DNA of 64,000 nt from Paenirhizobium selenitireducens ATCC BAA-1503 (GCF_000518785.1 NZ_JAEG01000019.1:1-64000); one strand, 5' to 3'; positions 34,957-43,430 are shown, counted from the first letter of the stretch. A program made the numbers and translations. Notes: generated from the sequence alone by a model not told the origin.

Positions 34957-35505
34957 ATGAACAGTTCATTTATCAGTCTGGGCCAAGTCAAACATGAGCC
35001 CCTCTTTCCCTCTATTGAGCCTTCCGTCGACGCGGATGGCCTGAAGTCCGCATTGCGCAACCTGGGTGGCGGCGTCAGCATCATCACGGCTGGCGAGGGG
35101 GACGCGCGCACCGGTGCGACAGTGACCTCGGCCACTGCACTCTCGGTTGAGCCTCCGCGTATGCTGGTCTCGCTCAATCGCACCTCCTCCACCTGGCCGG
35201 TGGTCGAGCGCTACGGGCATTTTTGCGTCAATGTCGTCGGCTCGCTGCATGAGGGGCTCGCCAACCAGTTTGCCGGCAGGGGCGGATTGAAGGGACCGGA
35301 TCGCTATCGAGGGGCCTCCTGGACCACGCTTGCTTCCGGGGCGCCGGTTCTCGAGGATGCGGCCTCCGCCATCGACTGCGAGGTCGAGGAGGTGCTGGAG
35401 CGCCACAGCCATGCGATCGTCATCGGTCGGGTCGTCGGCATCCGCGTCCTCGGCGGCGGTTCGCTGGTCTACGGCAATGGGCGCTATTCGCCGCTCGACG
35501 GCTGA
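34957..35505 (+). CDS. Flavin reductase (HpaC/FMN-reductase-like domain)
   Basis: Protein of 182 aa in the flavin reductase-like split-barrel family: LRNLGGGVSIITAGEGDARTG-like start, TVTSATALSVEPPRMLVSLN, FCVNVVGSLHEGLANQFAGR and HAIVIGRVVGI. It is expected to supply FMNH2 or FADH2 to the two-component monooxygenases of the cluster (SsuD, the DszA-like protein, the SfnB-like proteins). An HpaC-type reductase here would replace SsuE. CGGAG lies before the ATG at 34957. The two small genes follow. Confidence 0.88.
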   Translation: MNSSFISLGQVKHEPLFPSIEPSVDADGLKSALRNLGGGVSIITAGEGDARTGATVTSATALSVEPPRMLVSLNRTSSTWPVVERYGHFCVNVVGSLHEGLANQFAGRGGLKGPDRYRGASWTTLASGAPVLEDAASAIDCEVEEVLERHSHAIVIGRVVGIRVLGGGSLVYGNGRYSPLDG

Positions 35506-35682
35506 TCGGGTGTCTGCGGCAAGCTCTCCCGCTTTTGCTCAGGCTTGCGCGGTCCGGAGAATGGTGTGCCAAGCACGTCAGGCAGAATAGAATAGTGTTT
35601 TTATCGAAAATATTGACGATCGCCGAAAATACGGCGACACTGCGACATCAGCTCATGATGGGCGCAGCAGGAGGAATGAGGC

Positions 35683-35874
35683 ATGCCGATGGGTATAGAC
35701 AGCTTTTCCTTCGATCTGTTCGGCATAACGCGCCGGGTAAAATCGACCGGCCGCGAGGCGGTCAGTGGACGCCCGAGGGCTCTGGCAGAGGACCAGGATG
35801 TCAAGGCCGACCAGCATACGGAACGCGCCCGAGACCAGGAGAATTTTTTCTGGGGCATGTTTTCGGTACTCTAG
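35683..35874 (+). CDS. Small protein A2 of the duplicated two-gene module (unknown function)
   Basis: A 63-aa paralogue of the protein at 5165-5365: MPMGIDSFSFDLFG at the start, a charged, probably helical middle, QH at about residue 44 and an aromatic C-terminal segment (FFWGMFSVL). The ribosome-binding leader AGGAGGAATG is shared with copy 1 and the spacing is identical. It follows the flavin reductase gene by 177 bp, including a degenerate cluster motif TTTA-N9-TTGA at 35600-35616, so it may have its own promoter. Confidence 0.7.
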   Translation: MPMGIDSFSFDLFGITRRVKSTGREAVSGRPRALAEDQDVKADQHTERARDQENFFWGMFSVL

Positions 35875-35887
35875 TCAGGAGACAATC

Positions 35888-36019
35888 ATGGCTCATGTTC
35901 TCGACAGTCTGACCGGCCAGGGTCGCAAAACCGCAGGCGGCGCCCTTGCCGAGCGCCTGGCGCCGCTCGCAGCGATCTCGGCCGTTGTGTTTCTTGTGGC
36001 CGTTCTCATCCTGCTCTGA
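35888..36019 (+). CDS. Small tail-anchored membrane peptide B2 of the duplicated module
   Basis: A 43-aa peptide with a polar, glycine-rich N-terminal half and a C-terminal hydrophobic helix (about residues 25-43, AAISAVVFLVAVLILL). CAGGAGA precedes the ATG, and the gene begins 13 bp after the A2 stop, exactly the gap seen in copy 1. No Cys or internal Met. Topology and position match B1; function unknown. Confidence 0.65.
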   Translation: MAHVLDSLTGQGRKTAGGALAERLAPLAAISAVVFLVAVLILL

Positions 36020-36087
36020 TGGTGGCAACGGTCTCCGTCCTCCGAAGTCGCGGTGCGATCGGCCTGCAGAACCTGAAGGAGCGAACA

Positions 36088-37110
36088 ATGGGAACCATTA
36101 CGCATCTGCACGAGCGTCTCCGTCCCGTGCCCAACCGCATCGACGCGGAAGGGGACGTGCTCGCGGCCGCATCCGCCGTCCTTCCCGCCTTGTCGCAATT
36201 GCCCGTGGCCGAGGCTCTCAGCCGATCCGGCCTTCTCCCCGTCTCTGTTCCGAGTGATTTTGGCGGCCTCGATGTCTCCAACGTCGTGCTCGCCGAAGCC
36301 GTTTCGGTGATCGCCGCCGTTTCGACCAGGGCGGCCGAGGCCCTCGCATCCCACTGCTCCGCACTTGAGGCCATCCGCAATGCCGGCAGCGAAGAGCAGC
36401 GCAGAACCGCCTTTGCCAGATCCGCGGCGGGCGAGTGCTTCCTCCTGTTGACCGGAGGAGGCGTTGCCGAGCTGAAGACCGATGCGCGTGTCCTGCCTGA
36501 AGGCATGGGATTTCGCCTCGAAGGGGAGGTGCACGTTACTTCTGTGGTGGACGCGGACTGGCTTGCCCTACCCGTCGCTGATCCGTCCGGACAGTCAGCC
36601 CTGCTTCTCGTGCCGCGCCACGCTGCGGGTGTCGAATCTACCCAACCGGGGGATGAGGCCTCGTCGTTGCTCCGGTTTACCGGCGTTCACGTGGCGGCCG
36701 ACAGTGTCCTTGCTCTCACCCGCAACCAGGCAGGTCAGATGGTGGAGAGCGTGGACAGGCTTCTGCGGGCTGCCATCGTTCTCGGGCGGGGCAGGCGAGA
36801 GCTGGAGACCGTTCTGTCGAGGATCGATCCCGGGACGGATGCAACGGTCGCATCGGCCCATGCAATCGGCTGGCGACAGGTCGAGATCGAGACGGTCCAT
36901 GCCCTGATTCTGCGGGCTGCCGCGGCGATCGATGGAGCCCAGGTCAATCCTGCGGCGGAGACGATCGCGCAAGCCCACCGGATCGCGTCAATTCTGCGTG
37001 TCGCTGCGCAACGGATGGACACCGGGCGAACGGCAGGCGAAGAAGAAGAGGCTGTCGTCGCCGCTCTCGGCAGGCTATTGATCGCCGGCCGGGACGAAAT
37101 GACGGCTTAG
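36088..37110 (+). CDS. Shortened SfnB-like acyl-CoA-dehydrogenase-fold protein
   Basis: Protein of 340 aa that aligns with the N-terminal and middle parts of the SfnB-like proteins (LSRSGLLPVSVPSDFGGLDV, AIRNAGSEEQRRTAFARSAAGECF) but lacks the C-terminal R-x-H-T-L-H-D-P-V-R-W region and about 80 residues. The middle-domain substrate and flavin segments are poorly conserved. AAGGAG precedes the ATG at 36088. It could be a non-catalytic or regulatory paralogue. It has Cys and five Met residues besides the initiator, unlike the full-length copy at 23028. Probably cotranscribed with the two small genes (68 bp). Confidence 0.7.
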   Translation: MGTITHLHERLRPVPNRIDAEGDVLAAASAVLPALSQLPVAEALSRSGLLPVSVPSDFGGLDVSNVVLAEAVSVIAAVSTRAAEALASHCSALEAIRNAGSEEQRRTAFARSAAGECFLLLTGGGVAELKTDARVLPEGMGFRLEGEVHVTSVVDADWLALPVADPSGQSALLLVPRHAAGVESTQPGDEASSLLRFTGVHVAADSVLALTRNQAGQMVESVDRLLRAAIVLGRGRRELETVLSRIDPGTDATVASAHAIGWRQVEIETVHALILRAAAAIDGAQVNPAAETIAQAHRIASILRVAAQRMDTGRTAGEEEEAVVAALGRLLIAGRDEMTA

Positions 37111-37124
37111 TCCATCAGGGCGAA

Positions 37125-37589
37125 TCAACGGGCCTGCGGCTCAAGCCTTGGCGAGCCCTCGGAGCCGATGTTCTTCTCGCGCGCGACGAACTGGGTGAGC
37201 GTCATGTTGTCGAGAATGGTGGCGATTGCATCGCGCACTTCGGTCATCGACAGGCGCACCTGGCAGGTCGCCGGATCGGCGCAGTCGTCGCAGGCCTCGA
37301 AAGCCGTGCGGCTGGCGCAACGGATCGGGGCGAGCGGGCCGTCCAGCGCGCGAATGACCTGACCGATCATGATATCGTCGGAGGGTTTTGAAAGCGAATA
37401 TCCGCCGTTCGGCCCCTTCTTCGAGCGCAGGATTCCGTTGTTGCGCAGCTCCAGCAGAATCGTATCGAGGAATTTCTTCGGAATATTGTTGCGCGTGGCG
37501 ATGTCGGTGACGAACGCGGTTTCGCCCGGATCGAGCTGCGCCAGATCGACCAGCGCCTTCAATCCGTATTTGCCTTTTTTCGTGAGCAT
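37125..37589 (-). CDS. Rrf2-family transcriptional regulator with four clustered Cys
   Basis: DNA-binding regulator of 154 aa. The winged helix is at the N-terminus (KGKYGLKALVDLAQL, then IATRNNIPKKFLDTILLELRNNGIL and RSKKGPNGGYSLSKP). Cys at about residues 91, 100, 103 and 109 (C-x8-C-x2-C-x5-C) lie where IscR, NsrR and RirA hold a [2Fe-2S] or [4Fe-4S] cluster, although the spacing is not identical. In Bacillus the Rrf2 protein CymR controls cysteine and sulfur genes, so this is the natural candidate for the shared TCTA-N9-TAGA sites. Convergent with the preceding gene (14 bp). Confidence 0.85.
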   Translation of the reverse strand: MLTKKGKYGLKALVDLAQLDPGETAFVTDIATRNNIPKKFLDTILLELRNNGILRSKKGPNGGYSLSKPSDDIMIGQVIRALDGPLAPIRCASRTAFEACDDCADPATCQVRLSMTEVRDAIATILDNMTLTQFVAREKNIGSEGSPRLEPQAR

Positions 37590-38164
37590 GGGGAGAACTC
37601 GATTTCGTTCGTGAAAGCTGGCGGCTTGCTGCAGGGCTCTGCTAACTGAAGAGGTATTCTGCCAAATAGATAGTTTTTACTGGTTAAAGGTGCAAGCCCA
37701 AACTCCCCCGAATGATCCGGGCCGGCTGCGCAGTCTGGAGTCTTCGTGCTGAGATTGGCACCGCGTAGCTCGGAGACAGCGTCAAAACGGCTGCGGGACA
37801 GCATGACCGGAGCACGAGATGACCCAACCGGGCATTCGACAGAGACCAAGACCATTCTGCCTATGAAATTCTCATAAATGGAATCGTCCAGAAGCGAATG
37901 CTTGCGCCTGCAAGTTACGCAATACGCCTCAAATGGTTCAAGGTGGCGCTTGGCCGCTTCCCTCTTTTGCCGGTGAAACTCGTTTGGTACGTCACCCTTA
38001 AAGAGCCCGTTGCGGTCTTGTTCGATCGGCTGTAGGCCGGCTCTCAATGCGGTACGAACGATTTAATTGTTCGTCAAAGCATAGTGTTGGTGAAGGGCCG
38101 AGCGTTGGGTCGGAAATTAGTCAATCGAAAAAATCGTTATAAAATAATATATTGGCTAATAGAA
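37590..38164. other. Gene-poor region between the Rrf2 gene and tRNA-Ser
   Basis: A stretch of 575 bp, more AT-rich towards the tRNA. Near the Rrf2 gene, 37655-37690 has an AT-rich patch (AAATAGATAGTTTTTAC) that loosely resembles the cluster motif and could be an autoregulatory site. One frame stays open over much of the region on the minus strand but overlaps the regulator start, has no Shine-Dalgarno and looks like no protein. No repeat of the tRNA 3' end was noticed here. Confidence 0.4.
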
Positions 38165-38254
38165 TGGCGGACAGAGAGGGATTCGAACCCTCGGTACGCT
38201 TTCACGTACACACGCGTTCCAGGCGTGCGCCTTAAACCACTCGGCCACCTGTCC
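38165..38254 (-). tRNA. tRNA-Ser(GGA)
   Basis: A 90-nt type II tRNA. The acceptor GGACAGG pairs with TCTGTCC (one G-T), the D arm has GGCCGAGTGG, the anticodon loop CTGGAAC puts GGA at 38218-38220, a long variable arm follows (GTGTACGTGAAAGCGTAC), the T loop is GGGTTCGAATCCC and a CCA end is encoded. This reads serine codons UCC and UCU. Confidence 0.96.
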
Positions 38255-38456
38255 GTAAGATCCGGCGCATCGTTTGGGTGAAGCGGCCGGTCGGGCGCGA
38301 TATATAACGAGGATTTCCCGGCGATCAACCGAAATCTGACGGTTTTTTGACTTGCCCGGGCAAAAGCCTATCTATTAGCTGGTCCGCGTCGACGCGCGGG
38401 CGCTTGTGTGGGGCAGGCGTCCTGAACGCGCGGTGTGATTGCTTGGGGGAATGGGG

Positions 38457-38777
38457 ATGGTGCGGTTTGTTTTCCGCCTGGTGAGTTTTACTGCTCTGTG
38501 TCTTGCGGTGATCGCCGCCGCCATGGATTCGATTGCCTCGGTGTCCGCGTCGCAGTTTGTCGTCACCCCGCTTCGTCTGGCCTGGGTGGAGATCGATCCG
38601 ACCTCGCTCGTGCGGTTCCGCGCTGTCGTGGGAGACAGGGCCGGTGCCTCCGTCTGGCAGGTGTTCGAAGCCTGGCTGTTGCCTCAGCCCGCCTTTGCCG
38701 TGCTTCTCAGCCTTGCGCTGATATTCTGGATGATCGGCTACAAGAAGCCGTCGCCTGCCGGACGTTTCGCCGCCTGA
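38457..38777 (+). CDS. Unknown small inner-membrane protein upstream of msrA
   Basis: Protein of 106 aa with two hydrophobic helices: one near the N-terminus (about 5-25, [18 protein letters not shown]) and one near the C-terminus (about 75-95, [16 protein letters not shown]), joined by a soluble stretch with [13 protein letters not shown]. Of the clustered ATGs, 38457 has GGGGA at proper spacing. msrA follows 55 bp later on the same strand. Family unknown to me. Confidence 0.65.
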   Translation: MVRFVFRLVSFTALCLAVIAAAMDSIASVSASQFVVTPLRLAWVEIDPTSLVRFRAVVGDRAGASVWQVFEAWLLPQPAFAVLLSLALIFWMIGYKKPSPAGRFAA

Positions 38778-38832
38778 CCCGTTCGGGGTCGTCGTTTCCG
38801 AAGGCGCGGACGGCCTTCGCAAGGAGAGCCTG

Positions 38833-39492
38833 ATGTTCCTGATCGATATGTTCAACAAGAAGACGACCATGCCGACCGCCGAGACGGCGCTGCCGGGCAG
38901 GACCGAGCCGCTGACGACGGCCGAGACCCATTTCGTCTCGGGCCATCCCCTGAAAGGGCCTTGCCCCGAGGGCTTCAGGACCATCTATCTCGGCATGGGC
39001 TGCTTCTGGGGCGCCGAGCGCCTGTTGTGGAAGGTGCCCGGCGTCTATGTCACCGCCGTCGGTTACCAGGGCGGCTTCACCCCGAACCCGACCTACCAGG
39101 AAACGGTCACCGGGCTGACCGGCCACACCGAGGTGGTGAAGGTCGTCTATGATCCGAAGGCCGTGACGCTCGAGGCGCTGTTGCGGGTCTTCTTCGAGGC
39201 GCACGATCCGACCCAGGGCATGCGTCAGGGCAATGATATCGGCACCACCTATCGCTCGGCGATCTATGCCGAGAACGCCGATGACATCGACGCGGCGCTA
39301 AGGGTCCGCGATGCCTTTCAGCAGGCGCTGATCGCCGCGGGCCGCAAGCAGACGGTGACCACGCAGATCGCTCCGGCCGGGCCGTTCTACTATGCCGAAG
39401 ACTACCACCAGCAGTATCTGGCGAAGAACCCGGGCGGCTATTGCGCTCTGCGCGGTCTCGGCGTGGCCTGCCCGCTTCCGGCCGCCGACTGA
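38833..39492 (+). CDS. msrA: Peptide methionine-(S)-S-oxide reductase MsrA
   Basis: Repair enzyme of 219 aa that reduces methionine-S-sulfoxide in proteins or free. The catalytic Cys57 is in [15 protein letters not shown]; other markers are [46 protein letters not shown] and [12 protein letters not shown]-terminal Cys in [14 protein letters not shown] are the resolving residues. AAGGAGA precedes the ATG. The N-terminal extension of about 45 residues is common in the long MsrA group. Confidence 0.95.
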   Translation: MFLIDMFNKKTTMPTAETALPGRTEPLTTAETHFVSGHPLKGPCPEGFRTIYLGMGCFWGAERLLWKVPGVYVTAVGYQGGFTPNPTYQETVTGLTGHTEVVKVVYDPKAVTLEALLRVFFEAHDPTQGMRQGNDIGTTYRSAIYAENADDIDAALRVRDAFQQALIAAGRKQTVTTQIAPAGPFYYAEDYHQQYLAKNPGGYCALRGLGVACPLPAAD

Positions 39493-39686
39493 GCGCGATC
39501 TGCCTGCGCAAGCGGCAGCAAGCCCTTTGATCTGGCTGAATTTTCGGCGCGAGAGACGGAAAGTTCGCCCGTTCGACTATTCTTTACCAGTTGAAAAAAA
39601 TCGGGTGAATTTTTCCAAAAGCCATGCAAGGATGCGTCCAGCCAGGCCCCTGGAAAAGGGGTCGGTGGTTCCGCAGACATGCGTGT

Positions 39687-39697
39687 CAAAGCGCTTG
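39687..39697. promoter_or_regulatory. Possible LacI-family operator upstream of the nucleoside operon
   Basis: CAAAGCGCTTG has the palindromic core AAGCGCTT, typical of LacI/PurR-type operators, 44 bp before the BMP protein start. No LacI-type gene is present in the window. Confidence 0.3.
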
Positions 39698-39740
39698 CGG
39701 GAGGACCCAATAAGATCAATAGCAACAACAGGGCTGCAAA

Positions 39741-40733
39741 ATGAAGAAAACCCTTTTGAGTCTCTTTGCCTTGGCCGCGATGTCGGCAACGGCGCTCGCC
39801 GCCGACGTCAAGCCGGCGCTTGTCTACGGCACCGGCGGCAAGTTCGACAAGTCGTTCAACGAAGCAGCCTATGCCGGAGCGGAAAAGTTCAAGGCCGAAA
39901 CCGGCATCGACTATCGCGACTTCGAGCCGACCGGCGACACGCAGGGTGAGCAGGCGATCCGCAACTTCGCCTCCAAGGGCTATAACCCGGTCGTGGCCGT
40001 GTCCTTCGCCTGGACCTCGGCGATCGAAAAGGTTGCCGCCGAATTCCCCGACACCCAGTTCGTCATCGTCGACTCGGTCGTCGACCTGCCGAACGTCCGC
40101 TCGGTCGTCTATAAGGAAGAAGAAGGCTCCTACCTCGTCGGCGTTCTCGCCGGCATGGCGTCGAAGACCGGCAAGGTCGGCTTCGTCGGCGGCATGGACA
40201 TCCCGCTGATCCGCAAGTTCGAATGCGGCTACGAGCAGGGCGCGCGCGCTGCCAAGGCTGACGTTCAGGTATTCCAGAACATGACCGGCACGACCGGTGC
40301 GGCCTGGAACGACCCGGTTCGCGGTGGCGAGCTCACCAAGAACCAGATCGACCAGGGCGCCGATGTCATCTACGCGGCAGCCGGCGCGACCGGCCTCGGC
40401 GTGCTGCAGACCGCTGCCGACAACGGCAAGCTGTCGATCGGCGTCGATTCCAACCAGAACCACCTGCATCCGGGCTCGGTGCTGACCTCGATGGTCAAGC
40501 GCGTCGACCTCGCCGTCTACAACGCCTATGCCGACAGCAAGGGTGACAAGTTCACCGCCGGCGTCCAGGCGCTCGGCGTCAAGGAAGACGGCGTCGGCTA
40601 CGCGCTCGACGACAACAATGCCAAGCTCATCACCGATGATATGAAGGCAGCCGTCGAGAAGGCCAAGGCCGACATCATTGCCGGAACCATCAAGGTTCAC
40701 GACTACATGTCGGACAATTCCTGCCCGAAGTGA
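39741..40733 (+). CDS. BMP-family nucleoside-binding protein of an ABC transporter
   Basis: Periplasmic protein of 330 aa (PnrA/BmpA family) with a Sec signal ending ALAA. Markers: LVYGTGGKFDKSFNEAAYAGAEKF, FEPTGDTQGEQAIRNFASKG, YKEEEGSYLVGVLAGMASKTG, GFVGGMDIPLIRKFECGYEQGA and SIGVDSNQNHLHPGSVLTSM. Expected to bind purine or pyrimidine nucleosides. First gene of an eight-gene uptake and salvage operon; a strong hairpin follows. Its mature part contains six Met and two Cys, a useful contrast to the sulfur-cluster binding proteins. Confidence 0.93.
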   Translation: MKKTLLSLFALAAMSATALAADVKPALVYGTGGKFDKSFNEAAYAGAEKFKAETGIDYRDFEPTGDTQGEQAIRNFASKGYNPVVAVSFAWTSAIEKVAAEFPDTQFVIVDSVVDLPNVRSVVYKEEEGSYLVGVLAGMASKTGKVGFVGGMDIPLIRKFECGYEQGARAAKADVQVFQNMTGTTGAAWNDPVRGGELTKNQIDQGADVIYAAAGATGLGVLQTAADNGKLSIGVDSNQNHLHPGSVLTSMVKRVDLAVYNAYADSKGDKFTAGVQALGVKEDGVGYALDDNNAKLITDDMKAAVEKAKADIIAGTIKVHDYMSDNSCPK

Positions 40734-40741
40734 TCTGATGC

Positions 40742-40776
40742 GGGCGCAAGGCGGTTGATTTATCCGCCTTGCGCCC
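40742..40776 (+). terminator. Hairpin between the binding-protein and ATPase genes
   Basis: GGGCGCAAGGCGG pairs with CCGCCTTGCGCCC (13 bp) around a 9-base loop and is followed by TTT. It is probably an attenuating or RNA-stabilising stem that lets the binding protein be made in excess; the next gene starts 22 bp later. Confidence 0.75.
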
Positions 40777-40798
40777 TTTCCATGTCTGGGGGACCGGA

Positions 40799-42319
40799 AT
40801 GAACGACAAGAGCCAGGCGCCGGCGATCGAGCTGATCGGCATCGACAAGAAGTTCGGTGCGGTGCACGCCAACAAGAACATCAACCTCACCGTGGCCAAG
40901 GGCTCGATCCACGGCATCATCGGCGAAAACGGTGCCGGGAAGTCGACGCTGATGTCGATTCTCTACGGTTTCTACCATGCCGACAGCGGCGAGATCCGCA
41001 TCGGCGGCAAGCCGGTCGCCATCCGCGACAGCCAGTCGGCGATCGCCGCCGGCATCGGCATGGTGCACCAGCACTTCATGCTGGTCGAGAATTTCACCGT
41101 GCTGGAAAACCTGATGCTCGGCGCCGAGGGCGGCCCCCTGCTCGGCAAGGGCACGGATGCGGCGCGCGACGCCTTGAAGAAGCTCGAGGACGACTATGAA
41201 CTCGAGGTCGACCCGGATGCGGTCGTCGAGGAGTTGCCCGTCGGCCTGCAGCAGCGGGTCGAGATCCTGAAAGCCATGTATCGCGGCGCCGAGATCCTGA
41301 TCCTCGACGAGCCGACCGGCGTTCTCACCCCGGCCGAAGCCGACCACCTGTTCAAAATCCTGCGCGTGCTGCGCGACCAGGGCAAGACCGTCATCCTCAT
41401 CACCCACAAGCTGCGCGAGATCATGGCGATCACCGACACGGTGTCGGTCATGCGCCGCGGCGAGATCGTCGCGACCCGCACGACGTCGGAAACGACGGTC
41501 GAGGAACTGGCCGAACTGATGGTCGGCCGCCGCGTGTTGCTGCATGTGGACAAGGGTGATTCCAAGCCCGGCGAGGTCTTCCTCTCGGTGCGCAACCTGA
41601 CGGTCAAGGACCACCGCGGCGTCACCATGGTCGACAACGTCTCCTTCGACGTCCGTTCCGGCGAGATCGTCGGAATTGCCGGCGTCGCGGGCAATGGCCA
41701 GAGCGAATTGCTGGAGGCCATCACCGGCATCCGCAAGCCGACCTCCGGCGAAATCCTGTTCGGCGGCGAGCCTGTGACCGGTTTCGACCCCGCACGCCTG
41801 CGCCGACTTGGCATCGCGCATATTCCGGAAGACCGCCATCACATGGGCCTGGTGCTGGCCTTCGAGGAGGCCGAGAACGCCATCCTCGGCTATCATCGTG
41901 ACGCCCGCTACGGCAAGGGCGCGTGGCTCAATCCGGATGCGGTGCGCAAGGCCGCCGTCGACGAGATCGAGAAATACGACATCCGCCCGCCCAATCCGCG
42001 GCTGAAGACCGCCAATTTCTCCGGTGGCAACCAGCAGAAGATCGTGGTTGCCCGCGAGATCGAGCGCGACCCGAAGCTTCTGGTCGTCGGCCAGCCGACC
42101 CGCGGCGTCGATATCGGCGCCATCGAATTCATCCATCGCCGGATCATCGAAACGCGCGACGCCGGAAAGGCCGTGCTGCTGGTCTCGGTCGAGCTCGACG
42201 AGATTCGCTCGCTCTCCGACCGGGTGCTGGTGATGTTCGCCGGCAAGATCGTCGGCGAGAAGAGCCCGGAGACCGGTGAACAGACGCTCGGCCTGATGAT
42301 GGCCGGCATTGCCGCATGA
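40799..42319 (+). CDS. Nucleoside ABC transporter ATP-binding protein (double ABC domain)
   Basis: ATPase of 506 aa with two ABC cassettes. The N-terminal one has Walker A GENGAGKST, GMVHQHFMLVENFTVLEN, signature-like LPVGLQQRVEILKAM and Walker B ILILDEPTGVLTP. The C-terminal one has a degenerate Walker A (GVAGNGQSE) with IPEDRHHMGLVLAF and FSGGNQQKIVVAREI. This sugar/nucleoside (CUT2/BMP) layout matches YufO/NupA. GGGGGA precedes the ATG at 40799; an upstream in-frame start lacks support. Confidence 0.93.
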   Translation: MNDKSQAPAIELIGIDKKFGAVHANKNINLTVAKGSIHGIIGENGAGKSTLMSILYGFYHADSGEIRIGGKPVAIRDSQSAIAAGIGMVHQHFMLVENFTVLENLMLGAEGGPLLGKGTDAARDALKKLEDDYELEVDPDAVVEELPVGLQQRVEILKAMYRGAEILILDEPTGVLTPAEADHLFKILRVLRDQGKTVILITHKLREIMAITDTVSVMRRGEIVATRTTSETTVEELAELMVGRRVLLHVDKGDSKPGEVFLSVRNLTVKDHRGVTMVDNVSFDVRSGEIVGIAGVAGNGQSELLEAITGIRKPTSGEILFGGEPVTGFDPARLRRLGIAHIPEDRHHMGLVLAFEEAENAILGYHRDARYGKGAWLNPDAVRKAAVDEIEKYDIRPPNPRLKTANFSGGNQQKIVVAREIERDPKLLVVGQPTRGVDIGAIEFIHRRIIETRDAGKAVLLVSVELDEIRSLSDRVLVMFAGKIVGEKSPETGEQTLGLMMAGIAA

Positions 42320-42326
42320 GGTTTTG

Positions 42327-43430
42327 ATGAGCACCGCTTCCGTACCGCTGCCGAATTGGATCAACTACGCGCTGATCCCGCTGATCAACCTCGTCCTCGC
42401 CTTCCTGGTCTCCGGTCTCGTGGTCTGGATCATCGGCGAGGATCCCTATGAAGCCTTGAAGCTGATGCTGGCCGGCGCGCTCGGACGCGGCGAGGGCATC
42501 GGCTTCACCCTGTTCTACGCCACCAACTTCATCTTCACCGGACTGTCCGTCGCGGTCGCCTATCATGCCGGCCTGTTCAACATCGGCTCCGAAGGCCAGG
42601 CCTATCTCGGCGGTCTTGGCGCGGCGCTAGTGGCGCTGTCGCTCGACCATTACGTGCCGTGGTACGTGACGATGCCGCTCGCCATCTGTGCCGCAGCATT
42701 GTTCGGCGCTGCCGGGGCTGCCATTCCCGCCTGGCTGCAGGCCAAGCGCAACAGCCACATCGTCATCACCACGATCATGTTCAACTACATCATCTCGTCG
42801 CTGATGAACTATGTGCTGGTGCATGTGCTGATCGTGCCCGGCAAGATGGCGCCGGAAACCCGCACCTTCCTCGAAGGCGGACAGCTGCCCAAGCTCGACT
42901 GGCTGATGGCGATGTTCGGCCTGAAGCTCGGCCCAGCGCCGCTCAACGTCTCCTTCCTGATCGCGCTCGTCATGTGCGTGCTGGTCTGGGTGCTGATCTG
43001 GCGCACCAAGCTCGGCTACGAGATGCGCACGCTCGGCATCAGCCGTTCGGTCGCCGCCTATGCCGGCATTCCCTATGTCAAGATCGTCATCATCACCATG
43101 CTGATCTCCGGCGGCCTTGCCGGCATGATGGCGCTCAATCCGGTGATGGGCGCGTCTGCCCGCCTGCAGGTCGAATTCGTCAGCGGCGCCGGCTTCGTCG
43201 GCATCGCCGTCTCGCTGATGGGCCGCAACCACCCGATCGGCATCGTGCTCGCCGCAATCCTGTTCGGCGTGCTCTACCAGGGAGGTGCGGAACTGTCCTT
43301 CGACATGCCCACCATCACCCGTGACATGATCATGGTGATCCAGGGTCTGGTGATCCTGTTCGCCGGCGCGCTCGAATACATGTTCCGGCCGACGATCGTG
43401 CGCATCTACCAGCAAATCGTCAAAGCGTGA
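42327..43430 (+). CDS. Nucleoside ABC transporter permease, YufP-like
   Basis: Permease of 367 aa in the BPD_transp_2 family with about nine hydrophobic segments. Markers: YHAGLFNIGSEGQAYLGGL, WLQAKRNSHIVITTIMFNYI and FVSGAGFVGIAVSLMGRNHP. The ATG at 42327 follows GAGG and lies 7 bp after the ATPase stop. Works with the next permease as a heterodimer. Confidence 0.92.
   Translation: MSTASVPLPNWINYALIPLINLVLAFLVSGLVVWIIGEDPYEALKLMLAGALGRGEGIGFTLFYATNFIFTGLSVAVAYHAGLFNIGSEGQAYLGGLGAALVALSLDHYVPWYVTMPLAICAAALFGAAGAAIPAWLQAKRNSHIVITTIMFNYIISSLMNYVLVHVLIVPGKMAPETRTFLEGGQLPKLDWLMAMFGLKLGPAPLNVSFLIALVMCVLVWVLIWRTKLGYEMRTLGISRSVAAYAGIPYVKIVIITMLISGGLAGMMALNPVMGASARLQVEFVSGAGFVGIAVSLMGRNHPIGIVLAAILFGVLYQGGAELSFDMPTITRDMIMVIQGLVILFAGALEYMFRPTIVRIYQQIVKA

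Noticed and set aside
37559..38047. Possible 162-codon gene upstream of the Rrf2 gene
   Set aside because: It overlaps the regulator start, has no Shine-Dalgarno and no family resemblance, and its amino-acid make-up looks random.
38165..38254. tRNA-Ser as an integration site for the sulfur cluster
   Set aside because: No integrase, no duplicated tRNA 3' end and no shift in codon use noticed; the cluster looks native. A direct-repeat search over a wider region would be needed to revive the idea.
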